DNA from: Sepioteuthis lessoniana
Taxonomy: Eukaryota > Mollusca > Cephalopoda > Myopsida > Loliginidae
Reading direction: 5' to 3'
Length of the DNA: 64,000 nt
Assembly (NCBI GenBank): GCA_963585895.1
Contig: OY757904.1
Span: forward strand, 7,685,360 to 7,749,359
Made by a program: the position numbers and the translations under genes. Shown piece after piece: positions 34,046 to 44,269 of this stretch. The stretch's first letter is position 1, and each line of letters begins with the position of its first letter. The notes beneath the pieces were generated by a model that made no database searches, was not told the DNA's origin, and was given only the letters and a program-made list of their open reading frames with translations.

Positions 34046-34251
34046 TTTGATTAATTTCTAAAAGTAATCATAAGTATATTTTCAATGTTCCATTGCATTT
34101 TTTTAAAATTTGCCATTTTTTTATTTGAATTTAATCATTTGTTTGCACACACCTATATTGTTTCAAGTATTCCTATCCAATACTAATAATTTTCAAAATA
34201 TATATTTCACACATAGATGGATCCCTATCAGGTACTAACACTTGGAAGCAT

Positions 34252-34467
34252 TCCGAGTGCAACGGTTATCGTAATAGTAAATGGACTCAGCCGCCCGAGT
34301 TTAAATCCTGAACGAGGCTGTTTGCATTTCACATTGCGCTAATCTCGCTTACAACGATATGCATCCAACTATTCTCCCTTTTGCTATTTGTAAATGAGAG
34401 AGCTGATTAGGCACTTTAATTCTGGTATGGCCACCGGTTTAAGAGAAGGAAAACTCTGAATTCAAAT
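34252..34467 (+). mobile_element. SINE-2, 3'-truncated
   Basis: Head GAGTGCAACGGTTATCG, B-box region CGAGTTTAAATCCTGAACG, diverged core, ending at GGAAAACTCTGAATTCAAAT. The last third of the family is absent. Confidence 0.75.
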
Positions 34468-34520
34468 ATGTAACATGATCATATTCAGACATCAATCCAC
34501 CAGAAACTCCACAAGTTTCC

Positions 34521-34574
34521 GTGCGGAAATGTTTTAACCGACATCAGGTGCGGAAATGTTTTAACCGACATCAG
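34521..34574. repeat. Perfect 27 bp tandem duplication
   Basis: The unit starting GTGCGGAAATG and ending CGACATCAG occurs twice head to tail at 34521-34547 and 34548-34574 with no mismatch. Confidence 0.9.
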
Positions 34575-35179
34575 GTGAATGCTGTCACATGTACACATTA
34601 ACATTAGGACCGGGGAATAATGGTAAAATACTTAGTCCCATCAGCGGAAAGGATTATTTAGTGGTAAATACAAAACCTCAGAGATACAACATTGTGTTAT
34701 TTAGAAAGATTTATTGGAAATAATCTCAGTTAAAAATAAAATGGAAGAGTTTGTTACTTCAAAGAGAAACTGACTGTCAAGAGCCATATTCAACAATAAG
34801 ATTTGATATATTTTTAGAGTGGAAGAGCCCTTCGATAATCATATGTAACACGAATATTTCTGCGACAAAATTTTATTTTTTCTGCCAAATTTAAATTTTT
34901 TTATATTACATTTTTACATAATCTTTGTATAATGGTGCATTTAAAAGTAGGTCAATCAGTGCAAACTGTCTTTGCCATTTACCTTAGTAACAGACATTTA
35001 ATAATCATTATAGGATACGGAAAATGACACCAAGTCCTGGGAGTGCCGTGTGCTGTGGAGAAGTACCCTGAACTAACTGTAGTGCTACTAACCGTAATTA
35101 TCTTCCCTTGTTTGGTAAAGCGAAATGTAAAATATCTGCTACTTGCTACTAGCATTCATCATGTGATGGCCCTGTTCTA
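34575..35179. other. Unassigned A+T-rich stretch
   Basis: Nothing is recognised here. Confidence 0.5.
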
Positions 35180-35380
35180 AAGCACCCCCCCAAAACAAAC
35201 AAAAAAACAAAAAAAAAACAACAACAACAAACAACAACAAAAAACAAACAAACAAAAACAAAACAAAAACAACACAAAAAAAGAAAGCAGAACAAAAAAA
35301 AACAAACAACAAAACAAAAACAAAAAACAAAACAAAACATAAAAACCAAAACAAAACACCCCCCCCAACCCCAAAAACGA
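35180..35380. repeat. A/C-rich low-complexity tract bounded by C runs
   Basis: About 200 bp of CAAA/CAA-type units that are almost free of T, bounded on each side by a run of seven or more C residues. The three Phe/Cys/Val-rich minus-strand frames over it are artefacts. Confidence 0.85.
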
Positions 35381-35518
35381 ACGTTTGAGAGTTGAAGTTA
35401 AGTGGCCGTCATAATGAAACGCATTAGCCTCTGTTTCTTTTTGTAATTACCAAATAAGATTTTATCTGTATCAATACATTGTCTTTATTTGTCTAATATA
35501 TATATGTATTTATCAAAA

Positions 35519-35785
35519 ATCTCGACCTCGAGCAGGATGTGACACAAGGTCAATTTTTAAATGGAGTACAGCTGGTTTGAAGTCAGTTTTTCCTTCTCCT
35601 AGACAGGTTGCCTAATTCAGACTAAAGAACCCAGTTTGCTCTTCTATTTTCGCTATGATGGAAGGATATATTGATTCATTCTTTTCTCCAGGGCATTGGC
35701 GCGAAGTGAAACACTAGGAACCTCGTCCAGGTATTGAACTCAGGTTATCGATCTCATTTTCAACGACTATAACAGTTACATCCCT
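35519..35785 (-). mobile_element. SINE-2, diverged
   Basis: In inverse orientation: CTCGAGCAGGATGTGACAC, CAGTTTTTCCTTCTCCTAG, core remains, B-box region AGGTATTGAACTCAGG and head ACGACTATAACAGTTAC. A TATATATATGTATTT stretch adjoins its 3' side, as with other copies. Confidence 0.75.
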
Positions 35786-37316
35786 TCATATTGTATGCAT
35801 AACATATGTAACATTCGATTGCATGAGAACTAAATATGTATTTGCTATTTATTGAATTTGTATAAAAGATTATTCTTGTATATAAGAATATAGATCTGGT
35901 TGTATTCATTTTATCTTTTAAAGGTCAATATTATCACCAGCAGTATTGACATGAATATTATGTGGCTGGATAGAAAGATAATTTTGGGTTGATCCTTGCG
36001 ATCCACTGATCTAAAATAACAATTAGTACATTAGACAGGTAAAAAGAAACTGGTGACGGCTGCGGCAAATAAACAGGTGCAAAGAAAAAAAGCACAAATT
36101 CTCCAAAAAACTATTTATCGTACGCAGATGTGACCTTTGTGAAAAAGAGTGTTAATTTTGTATTGATCTCTCCAATAACAAGTGACATTGTTTGTCCAGA
36201 CTGAACTATGGCTTTTATTAACATTTGTCAACTTTGATTGACAGAAGCCTCTTATCTACATGAACGATACAAAGTCAAATATAAAGAAATGGGATAGAAT
36301 TGTTGTGTTGCAATAATCTTCTAGCTTGTGTCTTCCTTTTTTAAAAAATAATCATTAGAATTCCTTCTTAATTTTTTTTTACTCTGGCCAAGATCAGTGA
36401 GGACAATATTCAGTTTTCACCTTTCAAACATTTTTCTCAAATATTGGTTTTAGGATAATCTTTATTTTCCTTTGACAACAACGAAAGTCTTGACGACAAA
36501 TAGCATCCATAGAGTTTGAAAGGCAATGTCAGTCTTCCGGTAATTATAATGCGTTTTTTTAAACTATAAATATACGCTGATAAAATTCTGAAATAACAAC
36601 CAACAATTTCAATATTTCCACGTAAAAAGAGTATTCAAAGAACAGATGTACTTATCTTTCCATACACTATATTTAAGTTAGTGGTATTATCAAATAAAGT
36701 GACTAGAGTTTTATAACTTTTACTCAACAATCTGCGAGCCCATTAGGTTCCCGTTTTAACAGTGGTCCATGATGATATCTATGCTTCTTATTTAGGAAGT
36801 ACTGGCCGATTAGTATTTCGTAATTATCGCAAATATATCGCAAATTTGAATGACTACATATGATTTTCAGCACGGATCTAGATAATCCAGACGCAAACAG
36901 GACTAAATATTGCTTTATTCCCAAATAAAATACTCAAATAAAAATAACTTTATATCATTTTCCCAGGGTTACTCTTACAACCCTTTTAGAATCCATACAA
37001 TTTATAGAATTTTAATAGCACTGAATCATAAATAAGAAGATATTCTGTTTATATAATTTATAGAGTTTTAGAAATGTAGAGATTTTAATCAAGATGTAAC
37101 AGTTATTCTGCTCTAAATTGCTTCGATATTGTACACAACACAGAAGTAAACAAATCTTTGAAAATGATCATTGAAATAATTTCTTATGACATAGATTTCC
37201 CTAGTTCTTTTTTAATTCTTAAATTGAAGAGGAATAAAAAAAACTTTGTTAAGAGCCTTCTGTGTGACGAAATGCGTTTTTACAAAATGGTGTTATCTGT
37301 GTGATACTTTGAACAA
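35786..37316. other. Unassigned A+T-rich stretch
   Basis: The 66-codon minus frame at 36724-36924 has no recognisable domain. No repeat family is recognised. Confidence 0.5.
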
Positions 37317-37317
37317 T

Positions 37318-37342
37318 CATCATCATCATCATCATCATCATT
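37318..37342. repeat. (CAT)n microsatellite
   Basis: Eight CAT units. Confidence 0.9.
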
Positions 37343-37706
37343 ATTTGTTTTCGTCATTGATTATTAATATTTTTCTTTTGTAGAGTAAAGGGCACTTTGT
37401 TGAAAGAGACAAAAATGTCTCATTGTTTGATATGCTGCGTTCTTTTTCCTTTTTTTTCGCTCATTCTGCAGTTCCTCTCAGCGTCTTTCTTTTCTAACAC
37501 AATTCATAAACTAAAACAAAAATGCCCTAAAGCAAGTGATTTCCCTTCCCATGTCTCTTGATCAAGATTAACGCTGTAATACGTTGCTAGGAAGAGCTGA
37601 GTAACAAGAAGAAATATGATAGCGCGCTACGATTAAGTTGAACAAATACCCAGGGAAAAAGAGACTATAAGAAAAAGCAAGTGAGGTATGGAAACAGACA
37701 ATTAGT

Positions 37707-37740
<34 letters not shown>

Positions 37741-37855
37741 TAGAGAGAGATTATAGAGCCGAAGACCGACGTGGGGTGGAGGAAGAGAGTAAGAGAAAAT
37801 ATAAATAAGAGATAGATTGATAGATAGATAGATAAATGGATGGATGGATGGATGG
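37707..37855. repeat. (TA)n(GA)n and (GATA)/(GATG)n cluster
   Basis: TA and GA runs at 37707-37750, then GATA and GATG runs at 37808-37856. Confidence 0.9.
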
Positions 37856-37859
37856 TGAT

Positions 37860-38481
37860 GGAGATATATGGAAACAGCCAATGATAGATGAGAGAGAAAA
37901 AAGAAGGAAGTGAAGCAGCCGGTTCATCTAACAGATATAAAATCTTGACACAGAGAAAAAAGACAAGTGATTCATACTCATATGTTCGTATAGAAACACG
38001 CGTATTTCTCCAGACAATGAATTTCAACTACAGGCAAGGTTTCGAGTGACATGTAAACAAATAAGGTACTCATTTGTCTTTATTGGGTTAAAAGCAGTCA
38101 TTTTTGTCACTTCAAATATTAATCAGATTGAATATTTGTTGTTTGACGCTCGTTGCAAAGGATTTCTGGGGGCAATGAATTTAAAATACATTTTGATAAA
38201 TATTCCAAGCTATTTATGATTTAATGTTGGGCTCATTAGTGGAAAGAGTCTTTGACAGTAATTCCACCTTCCCAATTGGAGAGTGCCATGACAAAAAAAA
38301 AAAAAAAAAATGAAATAAACAGTTTAAATTTTGAAACACTTAAACAATGACATATTTCTAATGATTGAACATGTAGCGTTTAAAATGTGCTTCAAATATG
38401 CATCAATTTTAATTTAGGCAAAGGTCACGATTTGATAAATTTTTGGAAAGAATTCACACATTTAATTCATGCTTGTACACA

Positions 38482-38482
<1 letters not shown>
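37860..38482. other. Unassigned stretch
   Basis: It includes an A(18) run at about 38294-38311. Nothing else is recognised. Confidence 0.5.

Positions 38483-38515
<33 letters not shown>
38483..38515. repeat. (AAT)n microsatellite at a LINE 5' junction
   Basis: About ten AAT units. The LINE copy starts immediately after the tract. Confidence 0.9.
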
Positions 38516-38517
<2 letters not shown>

Positions 38518-39387
38518 CTGACAACACGATAGATAACAGAATGACAAAAACTAGTAAACAAAAATGAGAGGAAAAACAACTCCATGGGCGCTTTAAACGA
38601 CTAATAAACAACAACTCGCACGACAAAACCTGGACATGGCTAAGAAAAGGAAACTTTAAGAGAGAAACAGAATCCCTCCTAATGGCAGCAAAAAACTTCG
38701 CCATAAGAACCAACCATATCAAAGCGAGGATAGATAAGACACAACAAAATAGCAAGTGCAGACTATGTGGTGACAGAGATGAAACCATTAATCACATAAT
38801 AAGCGAATGCAACAAATTGGCACAGAAGGAGTACAAGGCTAGACATGACTGGGTGGGCAAGGTGATCCACTGGGAAATGTGCAAGAAATTTAAATTTGAC
38901 CATGCCAACAAATGGTATATGCACAACCCAGAACCTGTCCTAGAAAATGATACACACAAACTCCTGTGGGAGTTTGATATACAAACGGATATACAAACGG
39001 CCCGAAGACCAGATCTTATAATAATCAACAAAAAAAAGAGAATCTGCAAAATTGTCGACTTTGCTGTCCCGGCGGACCACAAAATAAAACTAAAAGAATG
39101 TGAAAAGAGAGATAAGTACCTAGACCTTGCTAGAGAATTGAAAAAAACTATGAACATTAAGGTGACAATTATACCAATTATGATTGGTGCCTTTGGCACG
39201 GTAACTAAAGGATTATTAAAGGGCCTGGAAGATTTAGAAGTTGGCGACCGAGTGGAGACCATCCAAACTACTGCATTATTGAGAACGGCCAGAATACTGA
39301 GAAGAGTCCTGGAGACTTAAGGAGACTTGCTATCTCAATCTCCAGTGAAATACCATCAGCTTACGCTGGTGTGAAAACTCTAATGAG
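38514..39387 (+). mobile_element. RLE-LINE copy, youngest-looking, 5'-truncated
   Basis: It starts upstream of the CCHC region and runs to the family 3' UTR (CAGCTTACGCTGGTGTGAAA, CTCTAATGAGTAA) with an AAT tail. It carries one long open frame from 38568 to 39320. Because this frame is intact, this is probably the most recent insertion in the window. It is head-to-tail with the next copy at 39429. Confidence 0.9.
38568..39320 (+). CDS. RLE-LINE polyprotein C-terminus (CCHC knuckle + restriction-like endonuclease)
   Basis: An open frame of 250 codons, bounded upstream by TGA at 38565, with the first Met at 38682 (212 residues). From that Met it has a CX2CX8HX4C zinc knuckle at residues 26-43, an R-P-D motif at 109-111, D126 fourteen residues later, and K145-Y146. 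This order is that of the C-terminal endonuclease domain of R2/R4/Dong-type non-LTR retrotransposons, which nick target DNA for target-primed reverse transcription. The C-terminal 60 residues (VTIIPIMIGAFGTVTKGLL onward) are family-specific. RT is missing, so the protein is a 5'-truncated remnant and probably not made on its own. Confidence 0.75.
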   Translation, partial: EEKQLHGRFKRLINNNSHDKTWTWLRKGNFKRETESLLMAAKNFAIRTNHIKARIDKTQQNSKCRLCGDRDETINHIISECNKLAQKEYKARHDWVGKVIHWEMCKKFKFDHANKWYMHNPEPVLENDTHKLLWEFDIQTDIQTARRPDLIIINKKKRICKIVDFAVPADHKIKLKECEKRDKYLDLARELKKTMNIKVTIIPIMIGAFGTVTKGLLKGLEDLEVGDRVETIQTTALLRTARILRRVLET

Positions 39388-39389
39388 TA

Positions 39390-39428
<39 letters not shown>
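39388..39428. repeat. (AAT)n microsatellite, LINE tail
   Basis: About thirteen AAT units form the tail of the upstream copy, directly joined to the 5' end of the next. Confidence 0.95.
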
Positions 39429-40527
39429 CAGAGACGAACTTAAACAAATGGACCAAAGAACAAGAAAACTAATGACAATGCATAAGGCATTACACCCCGG
39501 AGACGACGTTGACAGATTATATGTTTCAAGAAAAGAGGGAGGAAGAGGACTTGCCAGCATTGAAGACAGCGTTGACGCACCGATACAACGACTCGAAGAT
39601 TACATTCAAAAACACGATGGAGGACTGATAACAGCCATCAGAAACGATAATGATAACATGATGGACAACAGAATGACAATAAGTAGGAAACAAAAATGGG
39701 AAGGAAAGGAACTCTATGGACGTTTTAAACGACTAATAGACAACATCTCACACGACAAAACCTGGACATGGCTAAGAAAAGGAAACCTTAAGAGAGAAAC
39801 AGAATCCCTCCTAATAGCAGCACAAAACAACGCCATAAGAACCAATCATATCAAAGCAAGAATAGATTAGACGCAGCAAAATAGCAAATGTAGACTCTGC
39901 AGTGACAGAGATGAAACGATCAATCACATAATAAGCGAATGCAGCAAATTAGCGCAGAAGGAATATAAGACTAGACATGATTGGGTCGGCAAGGTGATCC
40001 ACTAGGAGATGTGCCAGAAATTTAAGTTTTACCATACAAACAAATGGTATATGCACAACCCAGTACTGGTCCTAGAAAATAACACACATAAACTCCCATG
40101 GGACTTTGACATACACACGGATCATCTAATCTCAGCCAGAAGAGCAGACCTTATAATAATCAACAAAAAGAAGAGAATTTGCAGAGTTGTCGACTTTGCT
40201 GTCCCAACAGACCACAGAATAAAACTGAAAGAATGTGAAAAGAAGGATAAGTACCTCGACCTTGCTAAGGAATTGAAAAAACTATGGAACATGCAGGTGA
40301 CAATTATGCCAATTGTAATTGGTGCGTTTGGAACAGTAACTAAAGGATTACTAAAGGGACTGGAGGACTTGGAAGTTGGCGGACGAGTGGAGACCATCCA
40401 AACTACTACATTATTGAGAACGGCCAGAATATTGAGAAGAGACATGGAGACTTGAGGAGATTTGCTGTCACTCAAACTCCAGTGAAAGACCATCAGCTAC
40501 CGCTGATATGAAAAACTCTAATGAGTA
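39429..40527 (+). mobile_element. RLE-LINE copy, 1.1 kb, two stop codons
   Basis: It starts RDELKQMDQRTRKLMTMHKAL, further upstream than the previous copy, and runs through the DRLYVSRKEGGRGLASIED block, CCHC and RLE to the same 3' UTR and an AAT-type tail. It overlaps the 38.5 kb copy in content with only scattered differences. Confidence 0.9.
39448..40455 (+). pseudogene. RLE-LINE polyprotein C-terminus, interrupted by two TAG codons
   Basis: A single reading frame of 335 codons, broken only by TAG at 39868-39870 (where the sister copy has AAG) and TAG at 40003-40005 (where it has TGG). It ends at TGA 40453-40455. It contains the N-terminal linker (ALHPGDDVDRLYVSRKEGG), the CCHC knuckle and the endonuclease region. 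In the R-P-D position it reads R-R-A-D-L, so the conserved Pro is Ala. Not functional as DNA-encoded. Confidence 0.75.
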
Positions 40528-40680
40528 AATAATGATAATAATAATAAAAACAACAACAACAACAACAACAATAATAATAATAATAATAAAGACCATCAGT
40601 TAATGCTGATGTGTAAAACTTTCAAGGAGTAAAAATAATTACAACAACAACAACAACAACAACAACAATAACAACAACGG
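40528..40680 (+). mobile_element. RLE-LINE 3' stub with (AAT)n and (CAA)n tails
   Basis: AAT and ACA tracts (40528-40590), then only the last 45 bp of the family 3' UTR (GACCATCAGTTAATGCTGAT, then CAAGGAGTAAA), then a (CAA)n tail to 40680. It reads as an extremely 5'-truncated third insertion into the tail of the second. Confidence 0.75.
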
Positions 40681-40689
40681 AACAATAAA

Positions 40690-41105
40690 TACGCAAGCAA
40701 ACTTGACATTTATGTGACATTGGTAACTGATTATAATTCTAGTGAGTAAATTAATTATTTAATACCTGGTACAGGTAAACTTTTTCCCCGCTAATCCATG
40801 GATTAACAAGTGACTTCCAATCTAATCACTGCTCAGCCAGATTAAGATATCTCTTTCCGTTTTCAATACTCATGGTCTTTATCTTGTTCGATAACCATAG
40901 CTTTATCAACTAAAAGATGACCACAGGTCCTAAAAGTTGAGCCAAACCCCAAAACTATTGTAGCGTTACCCCCAAATAGTAATATATAAAATAATAATAA
41001 TAAAAAAACAAAAACAAAAACAGACTAACCATAAAACATATTCACACACATACACACCCACCCACACACACAAGAACCAAGGAAACGTAAAAGAGCTGAA
41101 CCATA
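40690..41105. other. Unassigned stretch
   Basis: A short CA/CCCA-rich patch lies at 41043-41072. Nothing else is recognised. Confidence 0.5.
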
Positions 41106-41340
41106 GAAAAGGAGTGGGTAGACTGTTCGCCAATGGTCCGGGAGACCTGGGTTCAATCCCAGGTCACGTCATACCAAAGACTTTAAAAATAGTACTTGAT
41201 ACCTCTTTGCTTAGCACTCAGCAATACAAGGTACGTATCAAGGGAAAAGTGGAGCAATCCAGGGAAAGGAGTAGCGCCCTCCCTTACACCTCAGTGTAGT
41301 AGCTATCGAAAAGGGAACCTTCTGGTTGTCCTCGACTTTT
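41106..41340 (+). mobile_element. SINE-3, tRNA-derived
   Basis: Head GAGTGGGTAGACTGTTCGCC, B box GGGTTCAATCCCAGG, body TTAGCACTCAGCAATACAAGG and GGAAAGGAGTAGCGCCCTCC, 3' part CTATCGAAAAGGGAACC. Confidence 0.85.
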
Positions 41341-41537
41341 CTCGCCATCTTTACTTATTTTTATCTCCTGATGAATCTTTTACCAAAAAGAAGATGAGTA
41401 ATGAGTATAGAGAATCTCCAGAACCCCGCTCGAGATTAAAATATATGAACATTAGATGGATGATTTCAAAGTGTTTTATATATAGTTTAAATCTATCATC
41501 AAATCTATTAATGGAGGTGCCGGTGGTGTTATGGAGA

Positions 41538-41823
41538 TGCCCGTGGTGTAATGGTTATCGTCGTAGGAAATGGACACGGCGACACGAGTTCAAATCTTGG
41601 ACCAGGCTAATTGCATTTCACATAGCACTAATACCCTTGGGAAAGGTATGATTCCAATTATTCTCCCTCCAGCTATGGGTAAATAGTAGGACAGACTAGG
41701 TTCTTCAGCCTTGGTGTGGCAACTAGTCTAGGAGAAGGAAAACTCTGAACTCAAACTTGTTAAATTCCGCTTAAAAATTGACCTTGTGTCATATCCTGCT
41801 CGAGCGGAGGGGTTGGTAAATAT
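41538..41823 (+). mobile_element. SINE-2, tRNA-derived, full length
   Basis: Head CCCGTGGTGTAATGG, B box GAGTTCAAATCTTGG, full core and 3' region ending GGGGTTGGTAAATATG. Just upstream (41519-41536) a GTGCCGGTGGTGTTATGG string nearly repeats the SINE head, suggesting a partial duplication or two nested heads. Confidence 0.85.
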
Positions 41824-42017
41824 GTATAGTTTAAATCTATAAGCTATGAATACATTTTATAATAAAAAAAAAAAAATATATATATTTATCAAAAGGAATG
41901 CTGCTGGAAGACGTGTTCCCGACGATAGCCTGTTTTTTAAAGAATGACCGAAAAAAAAACCCTCTGTTAAATGATTGAATGGAAAAACAGAAAATTTAGC
42001 CAACAAACTTGGGACAT

Positions 42018-42098
42018 TAATTATCGAAGTTAAGCTGCGACGAGCTTACTCAGTACTTAGATGGGTGACCATTTAATAACAGCAGGTGCCATAAGTTA
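42018..42098 (+). pseudogene. 5S rRNA-derived fragment
   Basis: TATCGAAGTTAAGCTGCGAC, GAGCTTACTCAGTACTTAG, ATGGGTGACC and AGCAGGTGCCATAAG follow the order of the 3' two-thirds of metazoan 5S rRNA (CGAAGTTAAGC, GTTAGTACTTGGATGGGTGACC, GGTGCCGTAAG). The polymerase III box C region (GATGGGTGACC) is intact. The 5' third is absent or unrecognisable and there are internal changes. It could be a 5S pseudogene or the head of a 5S-derived SINE. Confidence 0.65.
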
Positions 42099-42159
42099 GT
42101 CCTGTGTGCCAGACTAAGCAAAACTTTGTAAATAACAACTTGGAATATCCTTGTCAGCA

Positions 42160-42275
42160 ATGATTTGGTTTCTTTGTGTAATGGCATATCACCCCTTCTG
42201 GGTTATTTAATGCGAAAAGCATCCCTGTTGAAGAACAGCAGTAATACTATTAAAACCATAACTGGAAACATTAGC
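42160..42275 (-). mobile_element. SINE-1, 3' half
   Basis: In inverse orientation: TTTGGTTTCTTTGTGTAATGG, CATATCACCCCTTCTGGG, TTATTTAATGCG and part of the core (AACAGCAGTAATACTATT). The tRNA head is missing. Confidence 0.7.
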
Positions 42276-42279
42276 TTTG

Positions 42280-42960
42280 TCAGTAAGGAATTCGATGGGT
42301 GGGGTGGGGCAGAATTATTGTAAAGAAGGAAATTCTTTCTATTTATCTTGCCTCATTGTAATCATGGTGGAACCAAGAAGAATGAGATAAAATCTCGTGT
42401 CTTCTCGCGTCCTGCAAAGTTTTTATAACGTTACGATGTTAGCTTAATTGGTAACTTAGAGAAAAGACCTTTTAAGGGCAGATAACTCCTCATGCAGCTT
42501 TACTATTTATCTTCGTATCTTTAGGTCTCAAAAGTTTCTCATTTATCAAATTAATGAACACATGTCCAACGCAATTTAACATGTCTGCGTTAACATAAAT
42601 TAAGTCTTTCTAAATTGTTTATAGTATTACAAGGTGTAAACGAAAGTTATGAGCTAGTTAATTAGTTATTGGTCCCTTCTAAATATTTCTTGGAAATTCT
42701 ATGATTACAGCAACGACCAAACAAAAAGGAAAATATTTCTTTTCATTTCATGAATTGACCTGTGATAACGAAGCTCACTAAATGATGCCTGATCAAATTG
42801 ATACTTTTTAACTATTGGTCAAATTAATAAAATCCAGGCTGAAAGATTGTCCATTTATTGAAGGTGACATACAATATCCCCTTCTATAATTCTGAAATGC
42901 TTGGAAAGATGCATTAGATATAAATGGAAAAAGTATACTACTATGTTTAACTTACTAATG
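42280..42960. other. Unassigned stretch
   Basis: Nothing is recognised here. Confidence 0.5.
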
Positions 42961-42963
42961 TTG

Positions 42964-43145
42964 AGGGCTTAGCGTAACGGTTATTGTCATTGGCAATAGA
43001 ATCGGAAAACTGAGTTCAAATCCCAGATAAAGTTGTTTGAGTTTCCTTTCGAGCTAATGCCTTCGAGAAAGGCATGAATCCATCTCCCCCAACAGCTATG
43101 GACAAATAGGAAGGCAAAATGGATTCTTTATCTTTAGTAAAGCAG
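42964..43145 (+). mobile_element. SINE-2, 5' portion (interrupted)
   Basis: Head GGCTTAGCGTAACGGTTATTG, B box GAGTTCAAATCCCAG, core GAGAAAGGCATGAATCC, ending at TCTTTAGTAAAGCA. The family continues at 43684 after the LINE insertion. Confidence 0.8.
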
Positions 43146-43680
43146 TGTCTCACCAACCGAGACAGACATCAACTTACGACTATCAAAGGCATGGACAGCT
43201 ATTTATAGGCTATCGGTCATATAGAAGTCAGACCTGACCGATAAAAAAAACGCAGTTTTTTCCAGGCAGTGGTCGTGTCGATACTGCTATATGGATGCAC
43301 TACATGGACGCTAACAAAACGTATGGAGAAAAAGTTCGACGACAACTACACAAGAATACTGCGAGCAATATTGAACAAGTCCTGGAGGCAGCACTCCACA
43401 AAGCAGCAGCTGTACGGCCACTTAACACCCATCACGAAAGCTATCCAAGTTAGACGAACCAGACATGCGGGACACTGCTAGAGAAGTAAGAACGAACTCA
43501 TAAACGACATACTCCTGTTGATCCCATCACATGGACGAGCAAAGGCAGGACGACCAGCTAGAACTTACATACAACAGCTCTTTGCCGAAGACCTACCGGG
43601 AGCGATGGACGATAGAGACGGGTGGCGAGAGAGGATCCGGGAGATCCATGTTGGCGGCGCGACGTGATGTTGATAATGAA
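43146..43680 (+). mobile_element. RTE-like LINE inserted in a SINE
   Basis: This 5'-truncated copy starts at SVSPTETDIN and continues through IDRLSVIWKSDLTD-like, SILLYGCTTWTLTKR, DDNYTRILRAILNKSW, VRRTRHAGHC and GRPARTYIQQL in shifting frames. It ends with a GATGTTGATAATGA tail. One A-run frameshift (about 43248) and a deletion near 43570 break the frame. A GCAG string is present at both edges. Confidence 0.8.
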
Positions 43681-43683
43681 GGC

Positions 43684-43770
43684 AGACAGAAGGAAAATTC
43701 TGTATTCAAACTAGTTGTAACTTTGTGAAAAATTGATCTTGTGTCGTATCCTGTTTGGGTAAATACATAC
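43684..43770 (+). mobile_element. SINE-2, 3' portion (interrupted)
   Basis: AGAAGGAAAATTCTGTATTC, then AAAATTGATCTTGTGTCG and TATCCTGTTTGGGTAAATAC complete the SINE begun at 42964. Confidence 0.8.
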
Positions 43771-43779
43771 TAATCTAGA

Positions 43780-44202
43780 GAGTCATTACCAATGAGTTTG
43801 AAATTCATTGAGTGCTCTCGACTATTATTCATTTTCTCCAATAAATACTAATATATTCAACATTGTTAATGTACAACTTTTATAAGACTTTGCCGAAGAT
43901 CCTTGATCAGTACGATAGACTCTTTGACCCAAACATTATGTGTTGTGTCTTATCAGGATGTTTCTCAAATAAGACCCGATTTTAGAATTAATTTGATCGA
44001 ATAATATTTACTCATTTTTAAAAGTTTAATTTTATCGAATTCCAAGATAACATTTTCATGCATAGCATTTTCCAGATCCAAAGATACAAAATGATATAGC
44101 TTATAAACTGAGGCTACGTCATCATGCTGCTGTCAGTACATGCTAATTAAACCCATGTGAATTACCTAGCTTAGTATCCTTATACACAAATAACATTATG
44201 CA
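43780..44202. other. Unassigned A+T-rich stretch
   Basis: Nothing is recognised here. Confidence 0.5.

Positions 44203-44265
<63 letters not shown>
44203..44265. repeat. (CA)n(TA)n microsatellite
   Basis: About 18 CA units, then about 12 AT units. Confidence 0.95.

Positions 44266-44269
<4 letters not shown>

Noticed and set aside
35139..35374. Three overlapping Phe/Cys/Val-rich minus-strand frames resembling membrane peptides
   Set aside because: All three phases are open because the tract is nearly T-free on the plus strand. The apparent hydrophobicity comes from the CAAA composition.
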